Source of the DNA: CAVORD01 sp963698535
GTDB taxonomy: Bacteria; Bacteroidota; Bacteroidia; Bacteroidales; VadinHA17
DNA length: 64,000 nucleotides
Assembly: GCA_963698535.1 (NCBI GenBank)
Contig: CAVORD010000001.1
Coordinates: 434,001 to 498,000, forward strand
Reading direction: 5' to 3'
Under the pieces are notes generated by a model. That model did not search any database, had not been told where the DNA came from, and was given only the letters and a program-made list of their open reading frames with translations. Position numbers and translations under genes: made by a program. Positions within the stretch are counted from its first letter, which is position 1, and every line of letters begins with the position of its first letter. Of this stretch, positions 38,492 to 47,876 are shown in pieces.

Positions 38492-41400
38492 CTGTAACAG
38501 GTTTTGATTCTCCGGAAATATAATAGTATATGGCAGGAACAATATAAAGAGTCAGGAAAGTCGAAAGGGCTAATCCGCCGACTACAGCAATACCCATTGA
38601 TACCCGGCTTTTTGCTCCTTCCCCTAGTCCGATTGCAAGAGGCATTACTCCAAGTATTGTTGAGAGGCTGGTCATAAGAATAGGTCTGAAGCGGGCAGAA
38701 GCGGAATGTTTTATGGCTTCCAGCTTATTCATACCGGCCAGTTTTCTCTGATTTGCAAATTCAACAATGAGTATCCCGTTTTTAGAGACAAGTCCGATAA
38801 GCATAATTATCCCGATCTGGCTAAAAATATTCATGGTCACATTGAAGTACCACATGAACAGCAGTGCACCGGTAAGAGCCAGTGGGACGGTAACCATCAC
38901 AATAATCGGATCGAGGAAACTCTCGAACTGAGCTGAGAGGACGAGGAAAATAAGTACAAGTGCCAGAATAAAAGCAAACATCAGACTTGAGGAGCTTTCC
39001 CTGAAGTCCTTGGAATCGCCTGCCAGAGCTGTTCTGAATGAATCATCGAGTGTTTCATCTGCTATCTTTTCCATTTCCTCAAGTCCTTCACTAATGGTTT
39101 TGCCGGGAGCAAGACCAGCTGAGATGGTTGCTGCCACAAACCGGTTATATCTGTAAAGCTGCGGAGGTGCAGTACGCTCAACGAGTGTGACAAGATTGTC
39201 GAACTGGATCATTTCGCCACTGCTGTTACGGACATATAAAGATTTAAGGTCAAGCGGTTTGTTTCTGTCATCTCTGGCCAGTTCACCAAGGATTTGATAT
39301 TGCTTACCATTCATAAAGAAGTATCCGAACCTCTGTCCGCTGAGAGCCAATTGAAGGGTCTGTCCTATATTCTGAGTTGAAACCCCAAGGTTATTGGCTT
39401 TGTCACGGTTTATATGGATCTGTAATTCCGGTTTTGAAAACTTCAGATTCACATCTGACATAGTAAGTATTTCGCTCTCATTCACCCTGGCCATAAAAGG
39501 CGGAATTATCTCTCGTAACTTCTCAATATTGGTAGCCTGAAGAACAAACTGAACAGGTAATCCCGATCTTCTGCCACCGAATGTCGATTGTTGTGTTACC
39601 CTTGCCATGGCTTTGGTCTTTTTCCTTAAGGCAGATGTAAGCTCGTTGGCAATATCCTGTTGTGATCTCTGGCGCTCGTCGGGATCAACAAGAACAACCC
39701 TGACAAATCCCCCTCCGCCTCTTATCATTTCGGTAATACTCTCTTTTTCGGGAACAAGCTGACTAGTGAGTTCTGATACCTCTTCCACGTAGGCAAGAGT
39801 AAATTCATAGGTAGAACCTTCCGGAGTTGTAGTGCTGATATTAATTTGCGAGCGGTCTTCCAGAGGTGCCATCTCTGCCGGAATAATAAAGAAAAGAAGA
39901 CCTGAGACAAGAATTGAGAATACCAGGATAATAATAGCAAACCATCTTCTATTAAGAAAGTTACCAAGGCTGCTTCGATAGCTTTCATTCAACCTGACAA
40001 AAAACTTCTCAGTGATATTGTAGAACCGGTTTCTCCTTTTTTGTGGTCTTAACAACTTCGTTGAGAGCATAGGGGTAAGTGTAAGAGCAACAAATGAGGA
40101 TATGATTACCGCACCCGCTATAACAATACTAAATTCCCTGAAAAGTCGTCCTGTCATTCCCTCAAGAAAGACAATAGGAATAAATACAGCCACCAGTGTA
40201 ATGGTCGTTGAGATAACAGCAAAGAAGATCTCTCCTGACCCTTTTAATCCGGCTTCCAGTGGTGGCATTCCCGATTCAATTTTCACGTAGATGTTCTCCA
40301 TCATAACAATTGCATCATCTACAACCAGTCCAATGGCCAGTACAATTGCAAGGAGTGTAAGAACGTTAATTGAGAAACCGGCTATATACATTACAAAAAA
40401 TGATCCCACAACCGAGACAGGAATTACGATAACAGGTATCAGGGTTGTTCTCCAGTTTCTGAGAAAAAAGAAGATTATTATCAATACCAGTACAAATGCT
40501 GTAGCAATGGTGTTTCTTACCTCTTTAATTGATGTTCTGATATACTGAGTATTATCGAAGCCGATTTCAACAATAACATCGTCGGGAACATCCTTCTTAA
40601 TGTATTCCAGTCTCTTGTAAACTTCATCGGCAATGTCTATATGGTTTGCACCTGGCTGAGGGATGATTACATTACCAACAGTTGGTATGCCATTAAGCCT
40701 CATTACACCTCTTAAGTCTTCAGGACCCAGTTCAGCCCGACCGATGTCTTTAAACCTGACTATCTGATCTCCTGATTGTTTTATGATAAGATTATTAAAT
40801 TCTTCGGGTGTCGACATCAGCCCTATAGTCCTGATAGTAAGCTCAATAGTATTACCTTCAATACTGCCTGATGGTAGCTCAATATTCTCCCTTGAGATTG
40901 TATTTCTTACATCCAGTGGAGTTAAGTCGTAGCCTGCCAGTTTAACCGGATCAAGCCACAGCCTCATAGCGTATCTTTTCTGGCCCCAGATCATAATAGA
41001 GCTAACTCCGGGTATGGTCTGCAGTTGTTCCTTAAAAGTTAGTTCAGCAATTTCGGAGAGTTCCAGTAATGATCTCTTTTCGCTTTTAATTGCTACAAAC
41101 ATTATAGGACTTGCATCCGCATCGGCTTTAGATACAGTAGGAGGGTCAACATCTCTTGGCAGCATTCTCTGTGCCTGGGAAACTTTATCGCGCACATCAT
41201 TTGCGGCAGTTTCCATGTCGATACCCAGTTCAAATTCAACGGTAATATTACTTCCACCCTGACGACTTACGCTGGTAAGGGTCCGTATCCCGGGGATGCC
41301 ATTGATTGACTGTTCCAGTGGCTCAGTTATCTGTGTCTCGATAACATCCGAATTGGCACCCGGATAGGAAGTACTAACTGTGATAATAGGAGGGTCAACA

Positions 41401-41516
41401 CTTGGAAATTCTCTAACACCAAGGTATTTGAGCCCAAGAAAACCAAAGAGCAGGATAATTATTGAGAAAACCGTCGCAAGGACCGGTCTGTTTATGCTTA
41501 CGGAAGAGAGGCTCAT
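38481..41516 (-). CDS. RND efflux permease (AcrB/MexB-type)
   Basis: The protein has 1011 residues, slightly shorter than E. coli AcrB. It has twelve membrane helices and two large periplasmic loops. The start SINRPVLATVFSIIILLFGFLGLKYL is typical. Helix 4 carries GLVVDDAIVMMENI, with the proton-relay Asp pair, followed by EGMTGRLFREFSIVIAGAV. A second-half signature is FMWYFNVTMNIFSQIGIIMLIGLVSKNGILIVEFAN. It exports drugs, bile acids or lipids from the periplasm. It lies between adaptor and TolC genes and the frame is intact. Confidence 0.96.
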   Translation of the reverse strand: MSLSSVSINRPVLATVFSIIILLFGFLGLKYLGVREFPSVDPPIITVSTSYPGANSDVIETQITEPLEQSINGIPGIRTLTSVSRQGGSNITVEFELGIDMETAANDVRDKVSQAQRMLPRDVDPPTVSKADADASPIMFVAIKSEKRSLLELSEIAELTFKEQLQTIPGVSSIMIWGQKRYAMRLWLDPVKLAGYDLTPLDVRNTISRENIELPSGSIEGNTIELTIRTIGLMSTPEEFNNLIIKQSGDQIVRFKDIGRAELGPEDLRGVMRLNGIPTVGNVIIPQPGANHIDIADEVYKRLEYIKKDVPDDVIVEIGFDNTQYIRTSIKEVRNTIATAFVLVLIIIFFFLRNWRTTLIPVIVIPVSVVGSFFVMYIAGFSINVLTLLAIVLAIGLVVDDAIVMMENIYVKIESGMPPLEAGLKGSGEIFFAVISTTITLVAVFIPIVFLEGMTGRLFREFSIVIAGAVIISSFVALTLTPMLSTKLLRPQKRRNRFYNITEKFFVRLNESYRSSLGNFLNRRWFAIIILVFSILVSGLLFFIIPAEMAPLEDRSQINISTTTPEGSTYEFTLAYVEEVSELTSQLVPEKESITEMIRGGGGFVRVVLVDPDERQRSQQDIANELTSALRKKTKAMARVTQQSTFGGRRSGLPVQFVLQATNIEKLREIIPPFMARVNESEILTMSDVNLKFSKPELQIHINRDKANNLGVSTQNIGQTLQLALSGQRFGYFFMNGKQYQILGELARDDRNKPLDLKSLYVRNSSGEMIQFDNLVTLVERTAPPQLYRYNRFVAATISAGLAPGKTISEGLEEMEKIADETLDDSFRTALAGDSKDFRESSSSLMFAFILALVLIFLVLSAQFESFLDPIIVMVTVPLALTGALLFMWYFNVTMNIFSQIGIIMLIGLVSKNGILIVEFANQRKLAGMNKLEAIKHSASARFRPILMTSLSTILGVMPLAIGLGEGAKSRVSMGIAVVGGLALSTFLTLYIVPAIYYYISGESKPVTDDK

Positions 41517-41527
41517 TATTTTTTCAG

Positions 41528-42619
41528 TTAACGGTTCACAATTACTGTGTCTAGAACTACAGGAAGTTTCTCACGGAGCTGAAGTATACCTGAGGTAATG
41601 AGTGTATCTCCGAATTCGATTCCTTTCAATATCTGAATAGACGATTCTGTTCTTAGTCCTGTAATAACATCCAGTTTCTTTGCCACCCCTGATCTGTAAA
41701 CAAATACTTTTTCACCGTCCATTTCAGGAATGAGTGATTCACTTGGTATTGAGATAGCATCTTTAACTTCAGCTAATTTCAGGGTTATTGCGGCAAATCG
41801 TCCAGGTCTTAATTCTTCATTGTTGTTCGGGAAAAGAGCTCTTACATTAACTGTTCGGGTTTTAAGGTCAACCTTGGGATCAACGGCGTAGACTTCTGCA
41901 GAAAAAGTCTTCAGAATACCATCTATAACAAATGTTATGGGGAATCCCTTGCCTACTTCTCCTGCATAACGTTCCGGAACAGAAAATTCAATTTTGAGAG
42001 GTTTCACTTTTACCAGTCTGGCAATCTTTGAGGAGGGTGAAGTATAGCTTCCTTCACTTAGTAGTCTGAGACCTATTATTCCACTAAATGGCGCACGCAG
42101 TTCTGTCTCGGCAATCCTTGCCTTTACAAGCAGAATATCAGCATCTGTCGATTGCAACTCTGTAACGATCTGGTCATAGCTCTCTCTGCTAATTGCATCC
42201 TTGTCCAGCAAGCTGCGCTGCCTGAATTCCTTTTCCTGAGATAGTTTACGCTGGGCCTCTAGTTTCAGTAATTGAGCCTGGAGGTGCCGGTCGTTTATTT
42301 TTGCCAGTAATTGGCCCTTTTCAACCTTGGTCCCTTCTGAAAATAATATTTCAACTATTTTGCCTGATGTTTCAAATGAGAGTTCAACTTCTTCGTCAGG
42401 TATGAGGGATCCAAGAGTATTTACATATTCAGTAACAACTGCAGGAGTGATAAGCAGGCCATTAACATTTAGCTTTTGACTGCTTCTTGCTGAAGTGCCT
42501 TTTGCCATATTGTTTTGTGGCTTGGAAAACAGCGAATCCTTCAATTTTGGATAAACAATTATTCCTGCCACAAATATTACCAGAATGACAGTCAGGATAG
42601 GACGTAGATATTTCCTCAT
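41528..42619 (-). CDS. RND efflux periplasmic adaptor (membrane fusion protein)
   Basis: The adaptor bridges the RND permease and TolC. It has 363 residues and an N-terminal membrane anchor (LRPILTVILVIFVAGIIVYP). A lipoyl-like half-motif (ELSFETSGKIVEILFSEGTKVEKGQLLAKI) precedes a helical hairpin with SQEKEFRQRSLLDKDAISRESYD. The second lipoyl half is AETELRAPFSGIIGLRLLSEG, and a beta-barrel domain follows. It is the first gene of the three-gene operon. A -7 box TAGATTTG is at 42648-42655 on the minus strand. No TetR-type regulator is next to it. Confidence 0.94.
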   Translation of the reverse strand: MRKYLRPILTVILVIFVAGIIVYPKLKDSLFSKPQNNMAKGTSARSSQKLNVNGLLITPAVVTEYVNTLGSLIPDEEVELSFETSGKIVEILFSEGTKVEKGQLLAKINDRHLQAQLLKLEAQRKLSQEKEFRQRSLLDKDAISRESYDQIVTELQSTDADILLVKARIAETELRAPFSGIIGLRLLSEGSYTSPSSKIARLVKVKPLKIEFSVPERYAGEVGKGFPITFVIDGILKTFSAEVYAVDPKVDLKTRTVNVRALFPNNNEELRPGRFAAITLKLAEVKDAISIPSESLIPEMDGEKVFVYRSGVAKKLDVITGLRTESSIQILKGIEFGDTLITSGILQLREKLPVVLDTVIVNR

Positions 42620-43092
42620 TGTAATAGGCTTATAGTGTAAAATATTTCAAATCTATATATAATTTAAATGCATAAGATGGTCATTTATACCTGCTGATAT
42701 AACAAGGAAACAGCAATATGGTTTTACAATTGCCTAAAAAGGAAGGATCAAAACATTACAGGAAATTTACTGAAGGTGGTAGTGTTGGATCAAAGTTCAT
42801 AATATCAGAGACATACGCATGATCAAGAGCTGAGTTTGATTGTTGATTTTCAGTAAGATGTCTTGCGAATTGGAGTTAAAACGAGGAGATTTCCGGCCAA
42901 TAATCCTGAATTTTGGAATGATAAAAAATGTTAAATCTTTCTGTCACTGCTTTCTTACGATAATCAGGAGCGAATTCTAACTTATGTTGTTTAAGAATGA
43001 AACATATCTTTTATGTTTAAAATGGGTATTTCAACATGGTGTTTTATAATTCTCATAAAAGAGGTTAAATTTGACTCATATATTTTTTCATC
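42620..43092. other. 473-bp divergent intergenic region between the efflux operon and the DUF4293 gene
   Basis: No gene is supported. It holds a -7 box for the efflux operon (42648-42655, minus) and a good promoter for the DUF4293 gene (43042-43073, plus). The middle 350 bp show no hairpin, repeat or conserved coding pattern I can recognise. Confidence 0.55.
43042..43073 (+). promoter_or_regulatory. Bacteroidota-type promoter candidate for the DUF4293 gene
   Basis: TTTT at 43042-43045, a 20-nt spacer and TAAATTTG at 43066-43073 are close to the consensus. The -7 box ends 19 bp before the ATG at 43093. Confidence 0.55.
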
Positions 43093-43557
43093 ATGATCCA
43101 AAGAATACAGACCCTCTATTTTCTGATTGCACTACTGTTACAGGTATATATCCTTACCGGTCCGATTGTTGAGTTTACCTCTGACAGTCCGGTCAACTAT
43201 GAGATGAGTTTCAAAGGACTTGAGGTTAACGGCGATGATGGTGCAATATTAACAGAGAAGACAATACCACTAATGATCATCGGCTCTATAATACCGCTGC
43301 TTATACTTCCGGCCCTTTTTCTGTTCAGGAAGAGAAAAATTCAAATGAGACTGGCCATCTTTTCCATATTGCTAACAATAGGATTCATGTGCCTTTCGGC
43401 GTGGTATATCTTCTATTATAAGGAGAAGCTGTCGCTGGGTCTGATTTACAGCGTTAGAACCGTATTGCCAATGGTCTCGGCGATACTGCTTTATCTGGGA
43501 TTTAGAGGAGTATTGAAGGATGAGGTTCTCATCTCTTCTTATGACAGGTTACGATAA
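43093..43557 (+). CDS. DUF4293-family membrane protein
   Basis: The protein has 154 residues and four transmembrane helices: residues 7-25, about 58-76, 84-102 and 117-137. The start MIQRIQTLYFLIALLLQ is characteristic of DUF4293, a family limited to Bacteroidota and of unknown function. It is monocistronic from its own promoter and converges on pyrI, with 8 bp between stops. Confidence 0.88.
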   Translation: MIQRIQTLYFLIALLLQVYILTGPIVEFTSDSPVNYEMSFKGLEVNGDDGAILTEKTIPLMIIGSIIPLLILPALFLFRKRKIQMRLAIFSILLTIGFMCLSAWYIFYYKEKLSLGLIYSVRTVLPMVSAILLYLGFRGVLKDEVLISSYDRLR

Positions 43558-43565
43558 TCTTTTAG

Positions 43566-44024
43566 TTAAACTATCTGCATGTGTTCCTGATCGGTTATCT
43601 TTTCGCAGTAGTGACACTTGAGAGAAACTGATTTTTTGGAGATAACCTTAAATTTTGTCTTTACCTGTTCAAAATTGGTTATACATTTTGGGTTTACACA
43701 ACGTGCAATTCCTTCTATCCTTTCAGGTACTTCAACGATACGTTTTTCAACCACCTCGTAACCCCTTATAATATTCAATTTAGCCTGTGGGGCAACAAGT
43801 GCTATCCTGTTAAGATCTTCATCCTCAAAAAAGATACCCGATATCTTGATAATGGCCTTTTGTCCCAGCCTCTTACTGTCGAGATTAGTCCCAAAAGTGA
43901 TCTGATTATCAATATGATCGAGACCAAGTATCTGGATAACTTTAAACAGATTTTTTGCCGGAATGTGGTCGATCACTGTACCGTCTTCAATTGCGCTGAC
44001 CTTAAGTTGTTTTGCCTCTTTCAT
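43566..44024 (-). CDS. pyrI: Aspartate carbamoyltransferase regulatory subunit
   Basis: PyrI binds nucleotide effectors and confers allosteric control on PyrB in pyrimidine synthesis. It has 152 residues, with an allosteric domain (VSAIEDGTVIDHIPAKNLFKV) and a C-terminal zinc domain with the four cysteines in CVNPKC and CHYC. All four zinc ligands are present, so assembly with PyrB should be possible. It follows pyrB by 6 bp. Confidence 0.96.
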   Translation of the reverse strand: MKEAKQLKVSAIEDGTVIDHIPAKNLFKVIQILGLDHIDNQITFGTNLDSKRLGQKAIIKISGIFFEDEDLNRIALVAPQAKLNIIRGYEVVEKRIVEVPERIEGIARCVNPKCITNFEQVKTKFKVISKKSVSLKCHYCEKITDQEHMQIV

Positions 44025-44030
44025 AAATAT

Positions 44031-44942
44031 CTATTTTTTCAGACCAAGTAGTTTGCAAATAATTGCCTGCCTTGTAAAAACACCATTCAGAGCCTGTTCG
44101 AAGTAATAGGCTTTTTCGTTGGCATCCACATCCATATTAATTTCATTTACCCTCGGCAAGGGGTGGAGTACCCTCATATTGGGTTTACAGTTCTTAAGAA
44201 GGGAATTTTTAAGAACGTAAACATTCTTCACTTTTTCATATTCCATAGGGTCTGAAAATCTTTCCTTCTGCACCCTTGTCATATAGAGGATATCGGTATT
44301 ATCCAATTCTCCTGGCAACTCGGTCTTTTCAGTATATTTCAATCCCAGTCCCTTAAGGTATGACCGGTATTCTTCCGGCATTCTTAACTCTTCAGGAGCA
44401 ATAAATGTGAAGGAGGTATTCCACCTCGACATTGCCAGGAGCAATGAATGTACAGTTCTTCCATACTTAAGGTCGCCTACCATTGTTATGTTCAGGTCAC
44501 TCAGCCGTCCCTGTGTTTTAAGGATAGAATAGAGATCGAGCATGGTCTGTGTAGGGTGCTGATTTGCCCCGTCGCCGGCATTGATAATTGGCACCTTTGA
44601 TATCTCGCTGGCGTATTTTGCACTACCCTCGATAGGATGTCTCATCACTATGAGGTCGCTGTAGTTGGCAACCGTCCTGATTGTATCGTTAAGTGTTTCC
44701 CCTTTTGTCACACTGGAGCTGGCAGCATCGGTAAACCCAATTATCCTTCCTCCGAGTTTATTAACAGCACTCTCGAAACTCAGTCTGGTACGTGTTGACG
44801 GTTCGAAAAACAGGGTTGCAATAACTTTTCCTTTAAGGATATCTGATACCGGAGCTTTTTCAAATTCTCCGGCCAGTTTGAGTACGTCTAATATCTCCTC
44901 AGTGGAGAAATCGTCTATCGAAACCAGGCTTCTGGGATTCAT
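44031..44942 (-). CDS. pyrB: Aspartate carbamoyltransferase catalytic subunit
   Basis: PyrB makes carbamoyl aspartate, the first committed step of pyrimidine synthesis. It has 303 residues. The carbamoyl-phosphate motif is FEPSTRTRLSFESA (Ser49-Thr50-Arg51-Thr52-Arg53). The others are MRHPIEGSAKYA, NAGDGANQHPTQTMLDL and VLHPLPRVNEI. Length and motifs are normal. It is paired with pyrI as in enterobacteria. Confidence 0.97.
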   Translation of the reverse strand: MNPRSLVSIDDFSTEEILDVLKLAGEFEKAPVSDILKGKVIATLFFEPSTRTRLSFESAVNKLGGRIIGFTDAASSSVTKGETLNDTIRTVANYSDLIVMRHPIEGSAKYASEISKVPIINAGDGANQHPTQTMLDLYSILKTQGRLSDLNITMVGDLKYGRTVHSLLLAMSRWNTSFTFIAPEELRMPEEYRSYLKGLGLKYTEKTELPGELDNTDILYMTRVQKERFSDPMEYEKVKNVYVLKNSLLKNCKPNMRVLHPLPRVNEINMDVDANEKAYYFEQALNGVFTRQAIICKLLGLKK

Positions 44943-45026
44943 CTATTCTCTTTTTTGATTTGCTGTAAAAATAATTAACAATATCCTATTTATTCCCCTT
45001 AGCCTGAGAATTAAGTTCACAAGTTC

Positions 45027-45641
45027 TTAACCATTATCAGTTACCAGGGTAATGTTTACCTTCTCAATCAGGAGGAACTTCTCTGCGAACCTGTCGGCCC
45101 TTGAACTTCTTATGCCGGCAACCAGTGAGCATGATTCCCTGTATTGTTCACCTGAAATTTCAGCGTCTTCTGCAGATAGTATTCTTTGCACTTCGCTGGT
45201 AACAGAATAGGGAAATTCAACTCTGAAATGGACAAGATTAAGGCGGGTATTGACTCCTGCCTCCGCTATGGCAAGGTGTGCCGCTTCTTTATATGATTTT
45301 ATCAGTCCGGGTACTCCCAGCTTTGTTCCGCCATAGTACCTGACAACGACAACAATAATATCTGTAAGTTCAGCCGACCTGATCTGACCAAGTATTGGCT
45401 TCCCTGCCGATCCCGAAGGTTCCCCGTCATCATTTGCCCTCCACAGATCACCCGTTAGTCCTATATTATATGCAAAGCAGTGATGGGTTGCATCATAATA
45501 CTCCTTTCTGATCTCTTCCAGCTTTATCATCGCTTCCTCCACAGTTGTTACGTAAAGCGCAATACCGATAAACCGGCTTCCTCTCTCTCTAAGAGATGCC
45601 GTACCTTTTACTGAAGGTGTTCTATATTCGTCGGTCGTCAT
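45027..45641 (-). CDS. IMPACT/YigZ-family protein (UPF0029)
   Basis: The family contains a ribosomal-protein-S5-like fold and an EF-G-domain-V-like C-terminal domain. Its bacterial role is unclear and probably linked to translation. It has about 204 residues. RGSRFIGIALYVTTVEEA, DATHHCFAYNIG, NDDGEPSGSAGKPILGQI and VVVVRYYGGTKLGVPGLI are the family motifs. I start at the internal Met MTTDEYRTPS (45641), which overlaps the stop of the transporter gene by 4 bp, rather than 33 bp upstream. Confidence 0.9.
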   Translation of the reverse strand: MTTDEYRTPSVKGTASLRERGSRFIGIALYVTTVEEAMIKLEEIRKEYYDATHHCFAYNIGLTGDLWRANDDGEPSGSAGKPILGQIRSAELTDIIVVVVRYYGGTKLGVPGLIKSYKEAAHLAIAEAGVNTRLNLVHFRVEFPYSVTSEVQRILSAEDAEISGEQYRESCSLVAGIRSSRADRFAEKFLLIEKVNITLVTDNG

Positions 45642-46498
45642 GCGATAAATAGAAAAAGCAGGGATATCAGGCATATAATAAGGCCGGCCATATTTAGCCT
45701 GCTTAATTTTTCGCCAAAAATAAAGCTTGCGATCAGGACTGAGAGAGTCACCACTCCCAGATTGTTTATTCCAAATACAATTGAACTGTCAAGATTTGTC
45801 TTCTCCAAAGCAGATATTATAAAAAATACAGAGCCGAAATTAACTAATCCAAGAATAATACCCGTTGGAATGGTATCCCAGCGGGCTTTCTCCTTTGCTA
45901 TTCCGGGAATGAGAATTCTTAGAGTAACTGAAATCAAGGCTGACACTCCGAAAAGAAAAGCAGACAACTCCAGAGGGAAGTTGCCTGCTCCGTGTGCTTC
46001 CTGAATGTACTTCAGCATACTGTCTATCATTCCAACCCCGATGAACAGAATCAGCGGATATAATATCAGATCATATGAGAGTTTTTTGCGTCCGGCCGGT
46101 TTATAAACAGAAAGGGCTACTCCTATAAGTGCAAGTAGTATACCGGTAAGTTTAGTTATCCCTACAGATTCATTGAAGTAGACAATACTAAAAATAACGG
46201 GAATTATGACCGACATCTTGGTGGTAATGGTTGTAACTGAGATGCCTGTTCTGATGGTTGCCTTACCTATAACCAGAAACATTGCGACAAAAAGGAAAGC
46301 AGTAATTAGAGATGGCAGGACCCAGGTACCTGCCGGGACAGGGTATCCGCCATCATACCCTGTGGCAAAACCCAAAATGGCACCGACAAAATAGTTAATG
46401 ACTATTATATTGAATGGGTCAATCCTTCTCCTCCCGGCGATCTTGAAAACAACCATGATCATTGAAGTAGATATGATGCAGAGGATCAGATTGATCAT
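45638..46498 (-). CDS. EamA/DMT-family transporter
   Basis: The protein has 286 residues with ten predicted membrane helices in two EamA repeats. The second repeat ends GINNLGVVTLSVLIASFIFGEKLSRLNMAGLIICLISLLFL, a typical EamA ending. It would export or exchange a small metabolite, but the substrate cannot be read from sequence. It overlaps the IMPACT gene and follows the methyltransferase by 1 bp, so the three are one operon. Confidence 0.9.
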   Translation of the reverse strand: MINLILCIISTSMIMVVFKIAGRRRIDPFNIIVINYFVGAILGFATGYDGGYPVPAGTWVLPSLITAFLFVAMFLVIGKATIRTGISVTTITTKMSVIIPVIFSIVYFNESVGITKLTGILLALIGVALSVYKPAGRKKLSYDLILYPLILFIGVGMIDSMLKYIQEAHGAGNFPLELSAFLFGVSALISVTLRILIPGIAKEKARWDTIPTGIILGLVNFGSVFFIISALEKTNLDSSIVFGINNLGVVTLSVLIASFIFGEKLSRLNMAGLIICLISLLFLFIA

Positions 46499-46499
46499 G

Positions 46500-47204
46500 T
46501 TACGCTTCTCCCTTTAATTTGTCAATTATTGCTGCTGAGGCTGAGTGCATGAGGTTTATATCGTTGTCGGTCAGATAACTTAATCTATCCATTATCCTTC
46601 CATGGCGCAGATCATCGTTTGGGATCCCGCATTCAGAAAGAATTCGTGAAACCTTCTTTTTTAAGGTTCTTAATGAAGCTTCATTACGCTCTTGAGTCAC
46701 CTCCCCTGTTTCCTTTTTACCGAGGTCACGCAGGGAAGATAGTTCATAGGCGTAAACCATCACTGCCTGTGCCAGGTTGAGAGAAGGGAATTTGCATGCC
46801 AGACTTACTGAGGTAATAACATCGCAAATCTCAATCTCCTGATTTGTTAAGCCGGATCTTTCGCGACCGAAAATGATGCTTACCTTATTAATAGAATTAA
46901 CCCTCTCGAGTAAGAAGGGTCTTAGATTTTCCGAAGAAATATATTCCTTCTTGACCCATCTCTCCTTAGCCGTAGTTGCTATAACGAGATCTGATCCCTG
47001 AACGGCCTCACTAAGAGTTGAAAATACCAGCGCTTCTTCGAGTATGTTATAAGAGCCATGGGCTACCCACTTAGCCTTTCCGTTGAGATGTTCCACCGGG
47101 TTTATGAGCTTGAGCGTGCTGAATCCCATTGTATTTAATGCTCTTGCTGCTGACCCTATATTTTCGGGGACCTCAGGTTCTACCAGTATAAATTCAATTT
47201 TCAC
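46500..47204 (-). CDS. TrmJ-type SPOUT RNA 2'-O-methyltransferase
   Basis: This SpoU-superfamily methyltransferase of 234 residues probably modifies tRNA position 32. It begins FILVEPEVPENIGSAARAL, with IIFGRERSGLTNQEIEICD and the SAM-binding knot LNLAQAVMVYAYEL. A C-terminal extension of about 70 residues fits TrmJ better than the shorter TrmL. It is the first gene of an operon with the transporter and the IMPACT protein. Confidence 0.9.
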   Translation of the reverse strand: MKIEFILVEPEVPENIGSAARALNTMGFSTLKLINPVEHLNGKAKWVAHGSYNILEEALVFSTLSEAVQGSDLVIATTAKERWVKKEYISSENLRPFLLERVNSINKVSIIFGRERSGLTNQEIEICDVITSVSLACKFPSLNLAQAVMVYAYELSSLRDLGKKETGEVTQERNEASLRTLKKKVSRILSECGIPNDDLRHGRIMDRLSYLTDNDINLMHSASAAIIDKLKGEA

Positions 47205-47284
47205 AGAATTATTTTAATGATAAAAATAGCTCTTTTATCGTTGTAAGCAGAAACAAATCAATAATTGAAACAGTGATATTATAT

Positions 47285-47315
47285 TTTGAATATTGATGCT
47301 GATACGATAATTTTG
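47285..47315 (+). promoter_or_regulatory. Bacteroidota-type promoter for the GroES-like gene
   Basis: TTTG at 47285-47288, exactly 19 nt and TAATTTTG at 47308-47315 match the primary promoter consensus in full. The ATG is 49 bp downstream. A second TAATTTTG at 47331-47338 lacks a -33 element. Confidence 0.75.
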
Positions 47316-47364
47316 TCAGGCTCCAATCATTAATTTTGATTGAACTGATATTTAAAACAGTGCT

Positions 47365-47748
47365 ATGCTCCTGAATCTTGATGAAAAAGATCTGTCGCGT
47401 TTAATAATAATAGGAGACAGGATTCTGATTAAACCCCGATCGCCACAATCAAAGACGAAAAGTGGATTGTATCTGCCCCCTGGAGTTCCTGAAAATGAGA
47501 AAGTGCAAATAGGTTATGTTATTAAAACAGGCCCCGGATATCCTATTCCGTCAGTTTCAGAATCGGAAGAACCATGGAAAAAAGGTGCTGATGATCCCAA
47601 ATTCATACCATTACAGGCCAGAGAGGGGGATATGGCAGTTTATCTTCTGAACAGCACTGTAGAGATTGAATTTAATAAGGAGAAGTATCTGATTGTACCG
47701 CAGGCTGCTGTTCTTTTGCTACTTAGAGATGATGGTCTGTTTGAATGA
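47365..47748 (+). CDS. GroES-like co-chaperone, solitary
   Basis: The protein has 127 residues with the Cpn10 fold pattern. IIGDRILIKPRSPQSKTKSGLYLPPG corresponds to the first strands and mobile loop, with SGLYLPPG in place of the usual GGIVL. Strands follow with GYVIKTGPGYPIP and the ending NKEKYLIVPQAAVLLLL. It is about 30 residues longer than GroES because of an insertion around SESEEPWKKGADDPKFIPL. No groEL is nearby, so it is a paralogue or specialised co-chaperone rather than the operon copy. It has its own strong promoter. Confidence 0.85.
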   Translation: MLLNLDEKDLSRLIIIGDRILIKPRSPQSKTKSGLYLPPGVPENEKVQIGYVIKTGPGYPIPSVSESEEPWKKGADDPKFIPLQAREGDMAVYLLNSTVEIEFNKEKYLIVPQAAVLLLLRDDGLFE

Positions 47749-47876
47749 CCTGAAATCAAATTAAATTTGTAAAAACGAGAAGTGTAAACTAAATTAGTTA
47801 TCTTTAATAATATTACGTGACGTTAGGTCGTTGATTACGCATTTATATTTTAGAATTTTAAGAGGAGTACCAACAA

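Noticed and set aside
42718..42822. 34-codon plus-strand frame with a GG in the efflux/DUF4293 spacer
   Set aside because: The GG is not preceded by leader features (no conserved EL/EM-x-x hydrophobic pattern) and the frame has no supporting promoter or RBS. It reads as chance.
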